Source: Pseudoalteromonas luteoviolacea H33-S | Lineage (GTDB): Bacteria > Pseudomonadota > Gammaproteobacteria > Enterobacterales > Alteromonadaceae | Assembly (NCBI RefSeq): GCF_001625695.1 | Contig: NZ_AUXY01000122.1 | Span: 62,001-126,000 of the forward strand | Length of the DNA stretch: 64,000 bases | Direction of reading: 5' to 3' | Shown here: one piece after another, positions 37,599-46,746 of the stretch | How positions within the stretch are numbered: position 1 is the first letter of the stretch | How the letters are laid out: each line of letters opens with the position of its first letter | Position numbers and translations under genes: made by a program | The notes under the pieces: model-generated | What the model was told of the DNA's origin: nothing | The model's database searches: none | Seen by the model: only the letters and a program-made list of their open reading frames with translations

Positions 37599-39740
37599 TT
37601 ACTTATAGGTTAAGTAAGCTTCACGCAACCTTGATAAGTTATTATTAATATAATGAACGGAGCTTCGACCTCTATTAAAGAATGTTTTGTTTAAACTAAC
37701 AGGTACTCTAGGCTGATATGCTTGTTGATATACTAGGTGATTAGCCGACTCTCCAATACGCGTTCCGATCTGATGTCGCCATCCGCTACTCCCTTTAACT
37801 TGTCCGTACTGAGTTACATTCATGCTTTTACGTTTAGACAATGGAATGTTAAGAGCTATACCCGCTACTTTTGCATTAGTATCCTCACCAAATAATGCGA
37901 CATAGCTATCACCAAACCAGAACCTCGTTTCCACTTTAACACCACTGTCTTTTCGCCAGAACTTCCCGCCGGTTACATGAAAGCTAACATCCTTTTCACT
38001 CCAATAATATTGATAATCTATCGTATGGTAATCCCTATCTGCGTCGTGATCTTGATATTCAAAATAGCCGTAAGTGTTTGTAAACTTATGACTTCCATCT
38101 GCACTTACCCATGCTGTTTCATTAATAATGCCATTATAATTATGAAACTCTCTAAAGAAACCGATTTTAGTTTGATTATAGAGTCCCCACGGAAGTTGAT
38201 ACGTCTGATAGAAGAAAGCACTTCTTACACCATTATCTTCTGATAAATCATCAAAAATCCGCTTTTCTTTAAAGTCATCACTCTCAGATACAAGCGTTTG
38301 TGCTGAAAGGTTAAATCCTGCACCTTTCCAAAGGGGTAAATTAACATCAGCTTTTAGCGCTAAAGAATAGTCCAACACCCCAAACTCTGTAGCATGCGTA
38401 GAATTAACTTCTGGACTAATTGTCACTCTAGGCTTAAACCATCGCTGATTGGCATTTTCTAGGCCAACCCAAGAAATTCCTGCAACATTACGCATCGCCC
38501 CCATTTTAATATGGATATCAGGCTCAACATTATCACTCAAAAAGCGTTCGTAATTCGCCACATCACCTGATAGTGCAACCATAGGGATGCTATGGTTTTG
38601 CAATTCAAGCACAAACTTCGCAGATGTGCCTGAGAATATTTCAGTAATACGTCCAACCGCTAGCCCTAATGCATCAACTTCATTATGATTAAAAGTTGCA
38701 TTTTCAAGTGTTACAATGATTATTGGGTGTGCAGTAAAGCCAACTCTTACAGACTCAAATCCGTCATCAATGAGCCTATTTCTTAGCTCACGAGCCAAAT
38801 TGTTTAGCTCTTTTTTCTGCAGTATATGCTCATTACTCTTCTCGCTATCCGTATGAGATGAGCTCTTTATATCGAATCTCTCAGTTTCTAAAGAGTCTAA
38901 TTGTCTATGCTCTATTCTTGCCGTGTTTTGTGAGCTCAAAGGTGTGAGTAAACTCGGTTGTGGCGCAGCCTCGACATGCGATTTAGACGTTCGGGCCAAC
39001 TTAGAGAATGGCGCTTTGAAGTTTACTCCCCAGTAAATATCATCTTCATCAAAATCTGTGCTAGAGTAAAACCTACTCGTCAAAGATAACTCACCTAAGT
39101 CGAAAAGCCACTCTTTAGGTATAACAACTCTCGCAGCACTATTAATAGCCTCAGCGTCATACTCTACTTGAAATGCAAACCAGTCCACAGGCATCCACTC
39201 TATACCACCAAACGGGCCGTTCATCATACCCGTTTGATGTTCACTTTGAGAAGCACCCAGTGAAAACCGAAAATTACGCCATTCTTTTGAAGCAACTATA
39301 AAATGCGTCTCATATTTATTAGCTGCACCACCTATATCTTTTGAGCCAATACTTAAGCTAAACCATTCTTCAGGAATAATTGGCAATTGATACTTTGCGT
39401 TAAAAGATAAATCCCTTATTTGATTATCACCATCAACAGAAGTAAAGAAGATATTATCATGCATAGTACTAGATGTTATCTGGCCACTTACTTCCAGCCC
39501 TTCAAATATGCCAGCTGAAAAAATAAAATTATGACCATCAACGTAACTATGAGTATAGTTGTCGAGCATATTATTATAACCAATATCCCATAACCCTGAC
39601 TCTAGAACTTCAGCATTTGTTGTATTGATTAGCCCCGTGAACCCAGTAAAGGAGCGATATGTATCAAGTTCATCGTTAGAAAAGCTAGATGTGGAAGCAA
39701 TGGTCAAACCAAACATTAAAGGAGGAAAAAATTTAGACAT
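37599..39740 (-). CDS. yjbH: YjbH-like outer-membrane exopolysaccharide protein
   Basis: A 713-residue exported protein (signal peptide 1-21). The YjbH-type start reads FTGFTGLINTTNAEVLESG, then YNNMLDNY. Repeated beta-strand segments follow, including SLGASQ, NGPFGGIEWMP and DWFAFQVEYDAE. The second half has KTKIGFFREFHNYNGIINE and the terminal block INNNLSRLREAYLTYK. In E. coli, yjbEFGH is linked to exopolysaccharide production; YjbH is predicted to be an outer-membrane porin-like component. Here yjbH is alone, without yjbEFG, at the end of the polysaccharide gene row. The start follows a GGATCC-type spacer; a weak Shine-Dalgarno is seen. Confidence 0.82.
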   Translation of the reverse strand: MSKFFPPLMFGLTIASTSSFSNDELDTYRSFTGFTGLINTTNAEVLESGLWDIGYNNMLDNYTHSYVDGHNFIFSAGIFEGLEVSGQITSSTMHDNIFFTSVDGDNQIRDLSFNAKYQLPIIPEEWFSLSIGSKDIGGAANKYETHFIVASKEWRNFRFSLGASQSEHQTGMMNGPFGGIEWMPVDWFAFQVEYDAEAINSAARVVIPKEWLFDLGELSLTSRFYSSTDFDEDDIYWGVNFKAPFSKLARTSKSHVEAAPQPSLLTPLSSQNTARIEHRQLDSLETERFDIKSSSHTDSEKSNEHILQKKELNNLARELRNRLIDDGFESVRVGFTAHPIIIVTLENATFNHNEVDALGLAVGRITEIFSGTSAKFVLELQNHSIPMVALSGDVANYERFLSDNVEPDIHIKMGAMRNVAGISWVGLENANQRWFKPRVTISPEVNSTHATEFGVLDYSLALKADVNLPLWKGAGFNLSAQTLVSESDDFKEKRIFDDLSEDNGVRSAFFYQTYQLPWGLYNQTKIGFFREFHNYNGIINETAWVSADGSHKFTNTYGYFEYQDHDADRDYHTIDYQYYWSEKDVSFHVTGGKFWRKDSGVKVETRFWFGDSYVALFGEDTNAKVAGIALNIPLSKRKSMNVTQYGQVKGSSGWRHQIGTRIGESANHLVYQQAYQPRVPVSLNKTFFNRGRSSVHYINNNLSRLREAYLTYK

Positions 39741-39917
39741 TTTCTAGGATCCGATAGATTATTATTGTTTATCATTCAACGAAAGTAAGTGAGTACACAC
39801 AGCCCTATAAGCTCCTATAGGACGAACCAAAGCTTAACATAATTAGATTAAAATAAATGTAACTCTTAATTATCCCCTGGGCCGATCAGAAACTTTCCTT
39901 GTTACTTAAAGGGATCT

Positions 39918-41867
39918 TTATTTAAAACTGACAATTTTATCGTCGTTGAAAATCGTTACTTCTTTCTTCGCATTCCAAACCAAATCACATATTCCATCTG
40001 TTGGGTTAAATCCAGTTGGTGCCTCCAAAAGCAGCTGACGTATTTTTTCATGCTCAAAATTATGACACGCTAAATCCAAGGAGTCTAAGAAGACGATAAG
40101 TTCGTGTAGCGGTAGCATAGACTCTTTTGCAGTCATTATTCGAGGGTGACTTGTTTGGTCTACATTATCTCCAATAAGTAACTCTTCGTATAGTTTCTCT
40201 CCGGGACGAAGACCTGTGCACTGAATTTGTATATCTCCATGAGGGTTTGCATCGCTTTTTATTTCTAACCCTGATAAATGAATCATTTTGGTTGCCAGAT
40301 CTATAATCTTTATGGACTCCCCCATGTCAAGCACAAATACATCTCCACCTTTACCCATCGCTCCCGCTTGTATTACTAGCTGTGCAGCTTCAGGAATTGT
40401 CATGAAGAAGCGCGTGATCTCTGGATGAGTAAGAGTAATAGGCCCCCCCTCTTTAATCTGTCTGCGAAACAATGGCACCACAGAACCAGATGAGCCCAGC
40501 ACATTGCCAAACCTTACCATACAAAAGCGAGTTTTATGCTTACCGTTATCTTTATCTTGAGCTAACCCTTGCAAGCAAAGTTCAGCCATTCGCTTAGTTG
40601 TTCCCATCACATTAGTTGGTCTTACCGCCTTATCAGTGCTCACAAGTACAAAAGTTTCTACTTTTGCGTTAATGGCAGCTTTAGCTGAATAATAAGTGCC
40701 AAAAACATTATTACGAACACCTTCAACAACATTATGTTCAACAAGTGGAACATGTTTGTATGCTGCAGCGTGATAAACGGTTTGAACACCAAATGCCATC
40801 ATGCACGTTTCAAGCCTATTTATATGCTGAACAGAACCAATAATTGGGATCAATTCAATCCCCAAACCTTTAGACTGGATTATTTCACTCAGTTCTTTTT
40901 CAATTGAATAAAGCGCAAACTCAGTTAGTTCAAACAGGACAAGTTTTTTTGGCGCTTGTTTGATAATTTGGCGGCATAGTTCAGATCCAATAGAGCCACC
41001 AGCTCCCGTAACCATGACAGACTTACCCTTGATATTTGCATCTAATAGCTCTTGTCTAGGGGTTACAGGATCACGGCCCAGCAAATCTTCAATTTCAACA
41101 TCTTTTATTTCGTCTAAAGTCGCTCGACCTTCAACAACATCAGCCATGCCAGGTATTGTCATCACTTCAACTGGTAAATTTTCCAACTGAGATAGGATCT
41201 CTTTACGACGAGCTCGGCTTTCACTCGGCATTGCCAGTAATATTTTCCGAACCTTCTTGCGTTCGATTAGACTCAATAAGTTACTGAAAGCAACAACAGG
41301 GATGCCTTGCAAAATAGCGTCTTGCTTTGATGTATCATCGTCGATAAATACACTTACATAATATTCATCACCTGCGGCGATAGCTGGTGCTAATTGTCTC
41401 CCTGCCGAACCTGCACCGTATATTGCAACAGGCACTTTATTAATTGTAGCAAGGCGCCCTACCATAGCTCTTACCATGATTCGAGAGCCACCTACAGAAA
41501 GTATCAACAACCATGCATAAATAACTGGCATAGTTCTAGGGATCGTAACGTGAGTAAAGAAAGAAGCCAATACAAGGACAATTGTACTAACAATCGTGCC
41601 CACCACAATTGCTCCAACAGCATGTGCACCAACATACCTTAAAACGGCTCGATACAATCCTAAATTTACGAAAGCAAACAAACTCACAGGTAATATCAGC
41701 GCCAACAAGAACCAATTTTTGACATCAAAAAATGGTGATAGGCTGTCGAGCCTGACAATCAGTGCCAGCCAAAATGCACTAAAAATAAAAATAGAGTCTA
41801 TTAATAGAGTATATATACGTTTCGTAGAGCGAGACGCATTTAATAATGAACGGAAAAAACTATCCAC
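39918..41867 (-). CDS. UDP-GlcNAc 4,6-dehydratase, WbpM/PglF family (copy 1)
   Basis: A membrane-anchored nucleotide-sugar dehydratase of 649 residues. Four N-terminal helices occupy residues 1-125. A CoA-binding-like Rossmann region follows (YGAGSAGRQLAPAI), then the catalytic SDR domain starting MVTGAGGSIGSELCRQI. The active site shows STDKAVRPTNVMGTTKR, with methionine in place of the usual tyrosine (M about 421, K about 425), the hallmark of WbpM/PglF. It converts UDP-GlcNAc to the 4-keto-6-deoxy sugar for bacillosamine or related residues. GTG start, with AAGGA before it. It is closely similar to copy 2 along its whole length, including the leader. Confidence 0.92.
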   Translation of the reverse strand: MDSFFRSLLNASRSTKRIYTLLIDSIFIFSAFWLALIVRLDSLSPFFDVKNWFLLALILPVSLFAFVNLGLYRAVLRYVGAHAVGAIVVGTIVSTIVLVLASFFTHVTIPRTMPVIYAWLLILSVGGSRIMVRAMVGRLATINKVPVAIYGAGSAGRQLAPAIAAGDEYYVSVFIDDDTSKQDAILQGIPVVAFSNLLSLIERKKVRKILLAMPSESRARRKEILSQLENLPVEVMTIPGMADVVEGRATLDEIKDVEIEDLLGRDPVTPRQELLDANIKGKSVMVTGAGGSIGSELCRQIIKQAPKKLVLFELTEFALYSIEKELSEIIQSKGLGIELIPIIGSVQHINRLETCMMAFGVQTVYHAAAYKHVPLVEHNVVEGVRNNVFGTYYSAKAAINAKVETFVLVSTDKAVRPTNVMGTTKRMAELCLQGLAQDKDNGKHKTRFCMVRFGNVLGSSGSVVPLFRRQIKEGGPITLTHPEITRFFMTIPEAAQLVIQAGAMGKGGDVFVLDMGESIKIIDLATKMIHLSGLEIKSDANPHGDIQIQCTGLRPGEKLYEELLIGDNVDQTSHPRIMTAKESMLPLHELIVFLDSLDLACHNFEHEKIRQLLLEAPTGFNPTDGICDLVWNAKKEVTIFNDDKIVSFK

Positions 41868-42263
41868 TGTAAATCCTTGAGCTAAAGTTCACTTTCACAA
41901 TTGAATGACTTTTAATTAGGGTATAAATATACACAAGCTTGTAACAGATGTCATATTTGAATCAAAAATCCAATCATAATACCCATAAAGTCATCAATAA
42001 CACTAGCGTTTTAGTGCAATATGAGGCACAAAGTTAACGTCAATGTGCCTAATACTCAACTAAGTCGGCGCTATTATTAGATTTATGCTTTGGAAAAGAC
42101 TTCAGAGGTTACTAATAAGGTTTTGTCCACATAGCCTCCATAGCTTACATTAAGGTGACATTAGAGATGTCTCGCCATTCTCCAAGCGCTTCCTGAGGTG
42201 TCACATAATGCATAAGGTTCAAGCAAACTTGCAGGCACGTCAGCGACAACAACAAACATACAA
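41868..42263. other. Intergenic region between ugd and wbpM copy 1
   Basis: About 400 bp without a gene. The first 20 bp upstream of the GTG (actgtaaatccttga on the plus strand) are the same as upstream of copy 2; beyond that the two leaders diverge. Since ugd ends in a terminator here, copy 1 and yjbH need their own promoter in this stretch. I could not pick one with confidence. Confidence 0.45.
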
Positions 42264-42292
42264 AAAAAGCGCTGGATAAACCAACGCTTTTT
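42264..42292 (-). terminator. Rho-independent terminator after ugd
   Basis: On the minus strand the stem AAAAAGCGnTGG / CCAnCGCTTTTT, with a 5-nt loop, is followed by TTG after seven T residues. It lies 27 bp past the ugd stop. It splits ugd from the downstream wbpM copy 1. Confidence 0.85.
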
Positions 42293-42318
42293 AATGTTAA
42301 TATTGCTCACAGCTGCAA

Positions 42319-43482
42319 TTAATCGCTACCGAATAAATCTCGGGTATAAACTTTTTCTACAACATCAGATAATTCTTCATGCATGCGGTTAGAAATGATC
42401 ACATCGGTACATTTAAGCTCTTCTAATGACTTAACCACTTTTGAGTTGAAGAAAGAGTCACCGTCAAAAGAAGGCTCATAAACGATTACTTCAATACCCT
42501 TCGCCTTAATACGCTTCATGATGCCTTGAATTGCAGATGCTCTAAAATTATCAGACCCAGATTTCATCACAAGCCTATAAATACCAACCACTTTTGGTGA
42601 TCTTTTCATAATTGAATCCGCTATGAAGTCTTTGCGTGTAGTATTAGCGTCAACAATGGCTCTGATCATATTATTTGGCACATATTTATAGTTTGCCAAC
42701 AACTGCTTCGTATCTTTTGGTAAACAATAGCCACCATAACCGAAAGACGGATTGTTGTAATGACTACCAATACGAGGGTCTAACCCTACCCCCTGAATAA
42801 TTTGCCTCGAGTCAAGACCATGAGCTTCAGCATAACTATCTAGCTCATTAAAATACGCCACACGCATAGCAAGGTAGGTATTTGAAAACAGTTTGATTGC
42901 CTCTGCTTCTGTAGAGTCGGTGAATAACACTTCTACCTCTTCTTTCCTCGCACCTTGTTTTAGTAAGTTAGCGAAAATTTCGGCTCTCTCACTTTGCTCT
43001 CCAACAATAATTCTTGACGGGTGGAGGTTATCGTATAGCGCCTTACCTTCCCTTAAAAACTCAGGTGAAAAAATAACGTTATCAACACCAAATTTCTCAT
43101 TCACAGACTTTGTGTAACCTACTGGAACCGTTGATTTAATTACCATAGTTGCACTTGGGTTTATTTTTAATACATCTGCGATCACTGATTCAACACTACT
43201 TGTATTGAAGTAATTTGTTTCTGGGTCATAGTCAGTGGGTGTTGCAATCACTACAAAATCAGCGCCTTGCAAAGCAGATTCTTTATTCGTTGTAGCTGTA
43301 AAATTCACAGGCTCATTAGATAAAAAATGAGAAATTTCAGCATCAATAATTGGTGATTTTTTATCTTTTAATAGCTGGACTTTATTTTCGTCAATATCTA
43401 AAGCAACTACCTTGTTATGTTGAGCAAGCAATAAAGCATTCGAAAGACCAACGTAACCTGTACCAACTATTGTAATTTTCAT
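42319..43482 (-). CDS. ugd: UDP-glucose 6-dehydrogenase
   Basis: Oxidises UDP-glucose to UDP-glucuronate with two NAD+. The 387-residue protein starts [51 protein letters not shown] and the catalytic cysteine segment [13 protein letters not shown] (Cys about 253) follow. Length and motifs match E. coli Ugd (388). The open frame extends 21 codons upstream, but the family start is at 43482. It suggests glucuronic acid, or a sugar derived from it, in the exported polymer. It stands between the two wbpM copies. Confidence 0.95.
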   Translation of the reverse strand: MKITIVGTGYVGLSNALLLAQHNKVVALDIDENKVQLLKDKKSPIIDAEISHFLSNEPVNFTATTNKESALQGADFVVIATPTDYDPETNYFNTSSVESVIADVLKINPSATMVIKSTVPVGYTKSVNEKFGVDNVIFSPEFLREGKALYDNLHPSRIIVGEQSERAEIFANLLKQGARKEEVEVLFTDSTEAEAIKLFSNTYLAMRVAYFNELDSYAEAHGLDSRQIIQGVGLDPRIGSHYNNPSFGYGGYCLPKDTKQLLANYKYVPNNMIRAIVDANTTRKDFIADSIMKRSPKVVGIYRLVMKSGSDNFRASAIQGIMKRIKAKGIEVIVYEPSFDGDSFFNSKVVKSLEELKCTDVIISNRMHEELSDVVEKVYTRDLFGSD

Positions 43483-43982
43483 TAAAGTTCCATATTTAAA
43501 GTTTAAAAAGCGAAATAATATTACAGCATAAGGCGAGGACTTCAAACCGCCTATCGATACTTTAACACATGAAAAGTCTCATATTATATGATAATTAATT
43601 TGCTAGTAATAACCTTTAAATTTGCCGCTATGAATGACAACCTGCGAAACACTGAACCAAATCATTTGTAAGTCATGCTTTAGCACAACAAACTAACTAA
43701 ACCCGTCGCCATAAATGATGACCTACAATCGCAACCCTTATATAAATTTTGAGTATTAACTTCTGCTAGAGAATAGTCAGCTATGTCTAGAAATCTCCGC
43801 TTCTCTTTCTCCCTGATCGGACTATACCTCAGTAAGGGTGATAAACAAAAGCGAGTAAACTGCACTAAAACCATAATCCTTTAGAGCTAATTTAGCTGTA
43901 TAAATATCGGCAGCTTCCATTCTCCTAAATGCTCAAAATTCAAAACCAACTCCTTAGGTTACTGTCAGCTTATAGCTTACGC
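43483..43982. repeat. Intergenic region with degenerate REP-like palindromes
   Basis: 500 bp with no convincing gene. Two related stretches, TTGCCGCTATGAATGACAAC-CTGC (43622-43650) and GTCGCCATAAATGATGACCTACA (43705-43734), look like decayed copies of a hairpin unit whose intact form GTCGCCGTAAACGGCGACTTACA is at 63817. A 64-codon open frame across this stretch on the minus strand arises from the repeat and is not believed. Confidence 0.45.
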
Positions 43983-45941
43983 TCATTTAAAACTAACAAC
44001 CTTTCTATCATCAACATTTTCTGCTCCTATTGTTGTAGCTTTCGCATTCCATACCAAATCACAAATACCATCTGTGGGGTTAAAGCCTGTCGGTGCATCT
44101 AACAATAGCTGACGAATTTCCTCATGTTCAAAGTTATGACAAGCAATATCAAGTGCTTCTAAAAATACATTTAGCTCAGCAAGGGGAAGCATAACCTCTT
44201 TAGCCGTCATGATTCGTTCATGTGTTGTATTTTCAACGTTGTCTCCAATGAGTAACTCTTCATAAAGCTTTTCACCAGGGCGTAAACCCGTGCATTTAAT
44301 CTCGATATCGCCATGGGGATTGGACTCGGTTTTAACCTCAAGACCCGATAAATGAACCATCTTAGTAGCTAAATCTTTAATCTTTACTGATTCACCCATA
44401 TCGAGCACAAATACATCACCGCCTTTACCCATAGCACCCGCTTGAATAACAAGCTGAGCTGCTTCCGGGATTGTCATAAAGAAACGTGTAATATCAGGAT
44501 GAGTAAGTGTTATTGGACCCCCTTCTTTAATTTGTCGTCTAAATAATGGCACAACCGAACCAGATGAACCCAGAACATTCCCAAAACGTACCATACAGAA
44601 ACGAGTTTTATGCACCCCCTTGTCCTTGTTCTGAGCCAAACCCTGCAAACAAAGCTCTGCCATACGTTTTGATGTCCCCATCACGTTTGTTGGACGCACT
44701 GCTTTGTCTGTGCTTACTAAAACAAAGGTTTCAACCTTAGCGTTGATAGCAGCTTTTGCAGAATAATAAGTGCCAAAAACATTATTACGAACACCTTCTA
44801 CAACATTATGCTCAACCAGAGGCACATGCTTGTATGCCGCAGCGTGATACACCGTTTGGACACCAAATGCAATCATGCAGGTTTCTAAACGATTAATATG
44901 TTGCACAGACCCCATAATAGGGATTAACTCGATGTCTAAACCTTGTGCTTTAATTGTTTCGTTCAATTCTTTTTCAATTGAATAAAGCGCAAATTCAGTT
45001 AACTCAAATAAAACAAGTTTAGTAGGTCCTTGTTTAATAATTTGACGGCATAACTCAGAGCCAATTGAGCCACCGGCACCAGTAACCATGACTGATTTGC
45101 TTTTAATATTAGCATTCAATAAATCTTGTTTAGGCGCAACGGGGTCTCGCCCTAATAAATCTTCAATGTCGACGTCTTTTATTTCATCTAGCGTAGCTCG
45201 ACCTTCAACAATATCGACCATACCGGGAATGGTCATTACTTCTATTGGCAAGTTTTCTAGCTGTGCAAGGATTTCTTTGCGACGAGCCCGACTTTCACTC
45301 GGCATAGCTAGTAAAATTTTTTTTACTTTTTTTCGTTCTATTAAGCTAAAAATACCATTGAATGCAATGACAGGAATACCTTGTAAAATGGCTCCTTGCT
45401 TAGACTTATCATCGTCGATAAAAGCACTGACATAGTACTCTTCACCGGCGCCAATTGCTGGCGCTAACTGACGCCCTGCTGAACCGGCCCCATAAATCAC
45501 CACAGGCGTTTTATTTACTGATGATAAACGCCCTACCATGGCACGAACCATAATACGAGAGCCACCTACAGAAAGTATTAAAAGCCAAGCGTAAATAATT
45601 GGCATAGTACGAGGTATCGATACTTGTGTGAAAAAAGAAGACAACACAAGTAAAACAGTGCTAATCGCTGTACCTATTAAAATTGCTCCAATTGCATGGG
45701 CACCGACGTACCTGAGAACAGCTCGGTACAGCCCCAGGTTAATAAATACAAATAAGCTTATCGGTAATACTAAAGAAAGAATCAGCCAGTTATTAAATTC
45801 CAAAAAAGGCGATACGCTATCTAGCCTTACTATTAATGCCAACCAAAAAGCACTAAAAATAAAAATTGAGTCGATTAATAGCGTAAAAAGACGCTTTTTC
45901 GAACGCGATGAATTAAGAAGAGACTGGAACCAACTATCCAC
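43983..45941 (-). CDS. UDP-GlcNAc 4,6-dehydratase, WbpM/PglF family (copy 2)
   Basis: A 652-residue paralogue of the gene at 39918-41867. It has the same four-helix N-terminus, central nucleotide-binding region and catalytic SDR domain with the Met-x-x-x-Lys active site (STDKAVRPTNVMGTSKR). The long blocks around the active site are identical to copy 1; differences cluster in the membrane region and the last 50 residues. GTG start preceded by the same AAGGATTTACA leader. It is the copy nearer the pglC/D/E-like genes, so it is the better candidate for the bacillosamine pathway. Confidence 0.92.
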   Translation of the reverse strand: MDSWFQSLLNSSRSKKRLFTLLIDSIFIFSAFWLALIVRLDSVSPFLEFNNWLILSLVLPISLFVFINLGLYRAVLRYVGAHAIGAILIGTAISTVLLVLSSFFTQVSIPRTMPIIYAWLLILSVGGSRIMVRAMVGRLSSVNKTPVVIYGAGSAGRQLAPAIGAGEEYYVSAFIDDDKSKQGAILQGIPVIAFNGIFSLIERKKVKKILLAMPSESRARRKEILAQLENLPIEVMTIPGMVDIVEGRATLDEIKDVDIEDLLGRDPVAPKQDLLNANIKSKSVMVTGAGGSIGSELCRQIIKQGPTKLVLFELTEFALYSIEKELNETIKAQGLDIELIPIMGSVQHINRLETCMIAFGVQTVYHAAAYKHVPLVEHNVVEGVRNNVFGTYYSAKAAINAKVETFVLVSTDKAVRPTNVMGTSKRMAELCLQGLAQNKDKGVHKTRFCMVRFGNVLGSSGSVVPLFRRQIKEGGPITLTHPDITRFFMTIPEAAQLVIQAGAMGKGGDVFVLDMGESVKIKDLATKMVHLSGLEVKTESNPHGDIEIKCTGLRPGEKLYEELLIGDNVENTTHERIMTAKEVMLPLAELNVFLEALDIACHNFEHEEIRQLLLDAPTGFNPTDGICDLVWNAKATTIGAENVDDRKVVSFK

Positions 45942-46070
45942 TGTAAATCCTTGAACTGAAAAACTTCAATCAAATAGACTAATTATTTTGCTATAGACTA
46001 CAAATATACACAAAAATCAACAACTGTCATTTCAGTTTTAGTATAACTCTCTCTGAAACCGAAACCATTC

Positions 46071-46241
46071 ATGAGTAAAGTGCCTATCCACGTAAGAAGT
46101 AATTTTACGATACAAAAAAGTAAATTCACCGAAACACATATCATGGGCACGATCAAAGAAGCTAAATCTAGCATTCCTGTAATAGAAACATACCGTAAAC
46201 ATGGTGTTGGCCAAAGTACTTTTTACAATGTTACGTTCTAA
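46071..46241 (+). pseudogene. IS3-type orfA fragment (helix-turn-helix)
   Basis: 56 codons from an ATG encode KSKFTETHIMGTIKEAKSSI, then PVIETYRKHGVGQSTFYNV. This is the N-terminal helix-turn-helix of IS3-family OrfA (compare the usual ...FTEEQI...EAE.G..V...CRKHGIS.ATFY.W). A premature TAA ends it where the W-containing linker should be. Confidence 0.75.
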
Positions 46242-46498
46242 ATATGGTTCTACGTTGAACTTTTAAAAGAACTTGAAGGTAAAAATCACAAGCTAAAATA
46301 TATATTTGTCACTCTAAGTTTAAAACACACTATGTACGAGGGAATCATCTCAAAAAAAGAGTTTAAAAAACAAGTAGAGGCAGGGCTTAGGTCGAGCACT
46401 TACCTGTGAGATTTGAGGCAGTATGGCATTTCTTGTGACGTAGCTGGCTTGAGTCCTAGCGTTTATTACTTAGATGCAGGCGAACGCCCGATGATGAT

Positions 46499-46693
46499 GT
46501 GATTGATTCTTGCAGACGCCTTGTTGAGCGATTTAATCAGCGCTCTCGAAAAGAAGTATTGGATTTATATCTGTTTGAGTTACTTCAGCAGGTTCCTAAC
46601 ATTATTGGTGAATGGTTAGATATTTCTAATAATAGGCTGCCTCACAATGCTCGAGGAGAGTTAGCTCCGACGGGCTATCTTGAGGCAGCATAA
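46499..46693 (+). pseudogene. IS3-type orfB fragment (fused ends)
   Basis: 64 codons. The first dozen (IDSCRRLVERF) come from the start of OrfB and the rest (NQRSRKEVLDLYLFELLQQV, then GYLEAA) from its very end. The fusion point is at TTGTTGAGC (46521-46529), a short sequence that occurs twice in the longer remnant 1. Non-functional. Confidence 0.75.
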
Positions 46694-46746
46694 TTCTACT
46701 AGTGAAATATGTACTAAAGCTGATTGTGCTTTAGCACAGCCAGATA

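Larger units (their letters stand above)
46031..46724 (+). mobile_element. Internally deleted IS3-family element, remnant 2
   Basis: The ends can be matched: TCAGTTTTAGTATAA at 46032-46046 and the reverse complement of ATGTACTAAAGCTGA at 46709-46723 agree at 12 of 15 positions. About 690 bp lies between, against roughly 1.2 kb for an intact element. An orfA start and an orfB end are present, but the catalytic middle is gone. The sequence between 46346 and 46520 aligns with 36659-36840 of remnant 1. Confidence 0.8.

Noticed and set aside
43680-43874. 64-codon minus-strand frame between ugd and wbpM copy 2
   Set aside because: It reads through the degenerate REP-like palindromes; such frames recur with the repeat and are not genes.
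36640-46724. Active composite transposon
   Set aside because: Both IS copies are heavily degraded, with frameshifts, stops and a deletion, so no current mobility is credible.
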